A stretch of DNA of 64,000 bases from Synechococcus sp. AG-670-F04 (GTDB lineage: Bacteria; Cyanobacteriota; Cyanobacteriia; PCC-6307; Cyanobiaceae). Of this stretch, positions 61,810-64,000 are shown one piece after another. The position numbers were made by a program, and so were the translations under genes. A model generated the notes under the pieces. The model ran no database searches and was not told the DNA's origin. It saw only the letters and a list, made by a program, of their open reading frames with translations. Position 1 is the stretch's first letter. Each line of letters starts with the position of its first letter. Location: contig QCSN01000007.1 of the NCBI GenBank assembly GCA_003211515.1, positions 1 to 64,000 of the forward strand. Direction: 5' to 3'.

Positions 61810-62349
61810 ATGACACTGACAAAAGACCAAAGGTACACAAGGAAAAAGCTAAAAGAATCACGCCAAGACTTCAAGAAAGCCAAGACGGCAGACGGTAAGC
61901 CGTCAGTCCATGCAACTCAAAAGAAGCTATCAGCGAAGATTGGATCAGACGCTTACGAGAAGTTAAAAGCTAGGGCTGCACATGAAGGGATCACACAGTC
62001 GGCACTGATTGAACGGATGCTGATCAACGGGTTGCCTAGCTACGTCTCACATACATCAGAGGTCAACACAACCAACCGCTACTTCTGGATCGAACCCAAT
62101 GAACCACTGACACGAAGCCGGAAAGGTTCAACAGGTAAGCATCAGCTCAATCTTTGGATAGGCTCTACGGCTTGGAGGAAGCTAGAGGTACACGCAGATA
62201 CGATTGGCCAGTCAAAGGCAAGGATCCTCGACAGGCTGATTCGTTCCTACAAGTTCCTTAGTGAAGCCGGTAAGCAACGCAATAAGGACTACGCAGAACG
62301 GATGAAAGAGATAGCGGCTAAGTACAAGTTGAGGCACCTTGGGTTCTGA
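61810..62349 (+). CDS. Tandem ribbon-helix-helix DNA-binding protein
   Basis: A 179-residue basic protein with two ribbon-helix-helix-like segments: KKLSAKIGSDAYEKLKARAA with HEGITQSALIERML, and HQLNLWIGSTAWRKLEVHAD with GQSKARILDRLIR. The first 35 residues are very basic. Two RHH domains in one chain suggest a pseudodimer. RHH proteins repress or mark DNA in plasmids and phages; function here is unknown. It follows the strong promoter and lies upstream of a secreted-protein gene on the other strand. Confidence 0.75.
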   Translation: MTLTKDQRYTRKKLKESRQDFKKAKTADGKPSVHATQKKLSAKIGSDAYEKLKARAAHEGITQSALIERMLINGLPSYVSHTSEVNTTNRYFWIEPNEPLTRSRKGSTGKHQLNLWIGSTAWRKLEVHADTIGQSKARILDRLIRSYKFLSEAGKQRNKDYAERMKEIAAKYKLRHLGF

Positions 62350-62447
62350 CCTAATCGTCTATCACTAATCCCTAAACAACAGATGCAGCAACAGGTTTTA
62401 GCTGCTAATCACACGCCGATACAGGGGAGAAGCTCATTGACGCGCTT

Positions 62448-62822
62448 TCACTTCGCCCATGATTTTTCTGAGCAGGGACCACCTGTGAACCGCCCACCAC
62501 AGATATCGAACTTGTAGGGAGACCCGTCTGGATCACCTTGGTACAGAACCTTGTTGTGGGGAGTGAATCTCACGACCATCTGAGTCGCATATCCACCGAT
62601 ATATTCCGAGTAGCCATATTGCCAACCAAGCTCAGATTCGAAGTGGTTGCCCGCCACTACACTTGAGCATTGCCTTGCAAGCTTCTGTACCTCACATCTG
62701 CCCTTATAGCAGATTTGCATGAGTCCTTCTGCGGGACCACAACCCGCTTGAACAGGAGGCAAAAGAGAAATGGCCAGTCCAGCCAAAGCTGGAGCAGGAA
62801 GAAGCCATTGAAGTACCTTCAT
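62448..62822 (-). CDS. Small secreted cysteine-rich protein
   Basis: Begins MKVLQWLLPAPALAGLAISL (the longer frame has MCF in front) with a signal peptide ending near PPVQA. The mature part, ~100 residues, has six cysteines (AGCGPAEG, MQICYKGRCEV, RQCSSVV, FDICGG, GPCSEK), so three disulfides are likely. Function unknown. The middle part is beta-like (QMVVRFTPHNKVLYQGD). Confidence 0.7.
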   Translation of the reverse strand: MKVLQWLLPAPALAGLAISLLPPVQAGCGPAEGLMQICYKGRCEVQKLARQCSSVVAGNHFESELGWQYGYSEYIGGYATQMVVRFTPHNKVLYQGDPDGSPYKFDICGGRFTGGPCSEKSWAK

Positions 62823-63071
62823 AAAGCACAAGACTGCACTACAAATACAGTATCAATCGTTGTGCAAAAACTGTCATCCCACACCTATACAGGGAGAAAC
62901 AGCCTTCAGGGATAATAGCCACCCTATACAGAAAAAGAGCACCATCCAGACGGATGCATAGCTCACGGCATCTAAATCATCATCACTATTCAGGCATTGG
63001 CATTCCGTCGGGAGATGGTCTGTAAGTCCAATACTTTACTTGTGAAAACTTAATTACCACCGAATTACATC

Positions 63072-63275
63072 ATGACTAGCTTAAAAGAGCAATTGAAATC
63101 ATCAACAAAGCAGCTTAATGACCTCAAAGAATTTCAACGCAAAAACAACATTGCGATGCATCAAGTCGAGGGGCAGATTATGCTGCTTGAACACATGATT
63201 GCCAAAGAAGAAGATATTGAGTTTGATTGTTGTGATGATTGTCGCTACGAAGATGACCTTACTTCAATATTTTAA
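63072..63275 (+). CDS. Small coiled-coil protein with CCxxC motif
   Basis: A 67-residue protein. The first ~48 residues form a coiled coil (LKEQLKSSTKQLNDLKEF, MHQVEGQIMLLEHMIAKEE). The end DCCDDCRYEDD has three cysteines and many acidic residues, and could bind a metal. Unknown family; conserved small proteins of this kind occur in picocyanobacterial islands. Confidence 0.6.
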   Translation: MTSLKEQLKSSTKQLNDLKEFQRKNNIAMHQVEGQIMLLEHMIAKEEDIEFDCCDDCRYEDDLTSIF

Positions 63276-63447
63276 CTTGCTACTTGATTTGAATTGAACT
63301 ATTTGGAGGCTAGCTGTTGGTCTCCATATTCTCCGAACTCCCTGCAACCATTGACTTCTGATGGGGGTGAACGATTGCACGGCACGTATTAATAAGGGGA
63401 CAACACGTTTAACTTAATCACTACACAAACTATCAACAACAACAATT

Positions 63448-63645
63448 ATGTCACGAACAAACTCACGCGCTGAAAATATGGACAAGACGATCATCATGCG
63501 TGCAACAGCAGCAGATAAGGCTGCATTAAAGTTAGCTGCATACAATGAAGGGCTCGATTGTTCAGGGTTTATACGTAAGCTGCTAATTGAAAATAAGGTA
63601 ATCCATCCAAATGGCGTAAGCAGACCAGCAAAACCTAACTTCTAA
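63448..63645 (+). CDS. Small ribbon-helix-helix protein
   Basis: A 65-residue protein whose residues ~12-48 (KTIIMRATAADKAALKLAAY, GLDCSGFIRKLLIE) form an RHH fold similar to MobC or DUF1778 antitoxin-like proteins. No toxin-like partner is next to it in the window. Confidence 0.65.
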   Translation: MSRTNSRAENMDKTIIMRATAADKAALKLAAYNEGLDCSGFIRKLLIENKVIHPNGVSRPAKPNF

Positions 63646-63706
63646 TCACATTATAACGACAAATGATTAACTACAAAACAAGTAAAGCTGCACTTGTCAG
63701 TGACCT

Positions 63707-63949
63707 ATGAAAGAACTCCAATCACGGCATGTCCCACAACGGCAACAATCTGACCCTTTAGCCACAGTCCATTCTGAAATCAAACAGAAGCTTCTAGGTC
63801 AGCAGCGACAGCAACAATCACAGCAAGTTGCATCAGCTACTCCTTTACAAGAATTACCTCAGACCTCAGTAGTAGCAGTCGATCAAACACATCCAATTTT
63901 GTCTGCGGTTAGGAAGGAAGTGAAAGCTAAAGCAATGGGACAATCATAG
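63707..63949 (+). CDS. Small Gln-rich protein with an internal repeat
   Basis: An 80-residue protein. Two helical stretches resemble each other, DPLATVHSEIKQKLLGQ and HPILSAVRKEVKAKAMGQ, joined by a Gln-rich linker (QQRQQQSQQVASA). Family not recognised. The frame ends 51 bases before the window edge. Confidence 0.5.
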   Translation: MKELQSRHVPQRQQSDPLATVHSEIKQKLLGQQRQQQSQQVASATPLQELPQTSVVAVDQTHPILSAVRKEVKAKAMGQS

Positions 63950-64000
63950 CCTCAGATAATTAGTGACAATCAAAAACCTTAGAACCCCGCCATTGCTGAC

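Larger units (their letters stand above)
58490..64000. mobile_element. Genomic island with integrase, right end outside window
   Basis: From just after marC the DNA turns AT-rich and genes are small, unknown or DNA-binding. The first gene encodes a tyrosine recombinase reading inward. No tRNA or direct att repeat was found at the left edge, and the other end is not in the window, so the limits are approximate. The presence of two ribbon-helix-helix proteins and duplicated gene ends fits a mobile or recombination-prone segment. Confidence 0.65.

Overview
The window comes from a marine picocyanobacterium, most likely Synechococcus of the Cyanobium/Synechococcus 5.1 lineage. The evidence is a complete alpha-carboxysome locus with form IA RuBisCO, light-independent protochlorophyllide reductase genes, a low-affinity-type NDH-1 CO2-uptake module, and typical cyanobacterial housekeeping genes. 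No rRNA, recognisable tRNA or CRISPR array was seen.

Layout. 0-3 kb: chlN-chlB on the minus strand. 3.7-13.7 kb: carbon-fixation locus, with csoS1D, rdgB on the opposite strand, then csoS1A-rbcL-rbcS-csoS2-csoSCA-csoS4A-csoS4B-csoS1E. 13.8-18.3 kb: ndhF4-ndhD4-chpX (cupB), which supplies bicarbonate by hydrating CO2. 18.4-29.5 kb: an AT-richer accessory block holding a cadherin/RTX-like surface protein and a complete TonB-dependent uptake system (outer-membrane receptor, TonB-ExbB-ExbD, FecCD/BtuC-type permease, ATPase, binding protein), plus an unusual histidine-phosphatase-domain protein. 29.5-30.7 kb: acRAF (PCD-like RuBisCO assembly factor) and cbbX (RuBisCO activase), so carbon-fixation genes resume after the iron/metal block. 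30.6-35 kb: ClC channel, ferredoxin, cobQ, an unknown gene and maf.

35-48.9 kb is a second accessory block. It holds a cysteine-rich secreted protein, a divergent gene fusing an EF-hand to an Erv1/Alr-type sulfhydryl oxidase domain, a subtilisin-like protease with a C-terminal RTX-like domain, and a 2666-residue surface protein with a DUF4347-like head and about 20 repeats of 75-80 residues. This block is the best candidate for an undescribed system, possibly disulfide-dependent assembly or processing of surface proteins; that link is inference only. 49-58.5 kb: core genes rpsD, yidD, a glutaredoxin-like gene, murE, an MscS channel, a C-DES-like PLP enzyme, two DUF4079 membrane proteins and marC, interrupted by 1.5 kb of decayed small genes. 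58.5-64 kb: an AT-rich genomic island starting with a tyrosine recombinase, followed by ribbon-helix-helix proteins, small secreted proteins, duplicated gene ends and a long imperfect palindrome. It continues past the window.

All functions were assigned by reading the sequence without database searches. Start sites were moved from the longest reading frame where family length or a ribosome-binding site argued for it.
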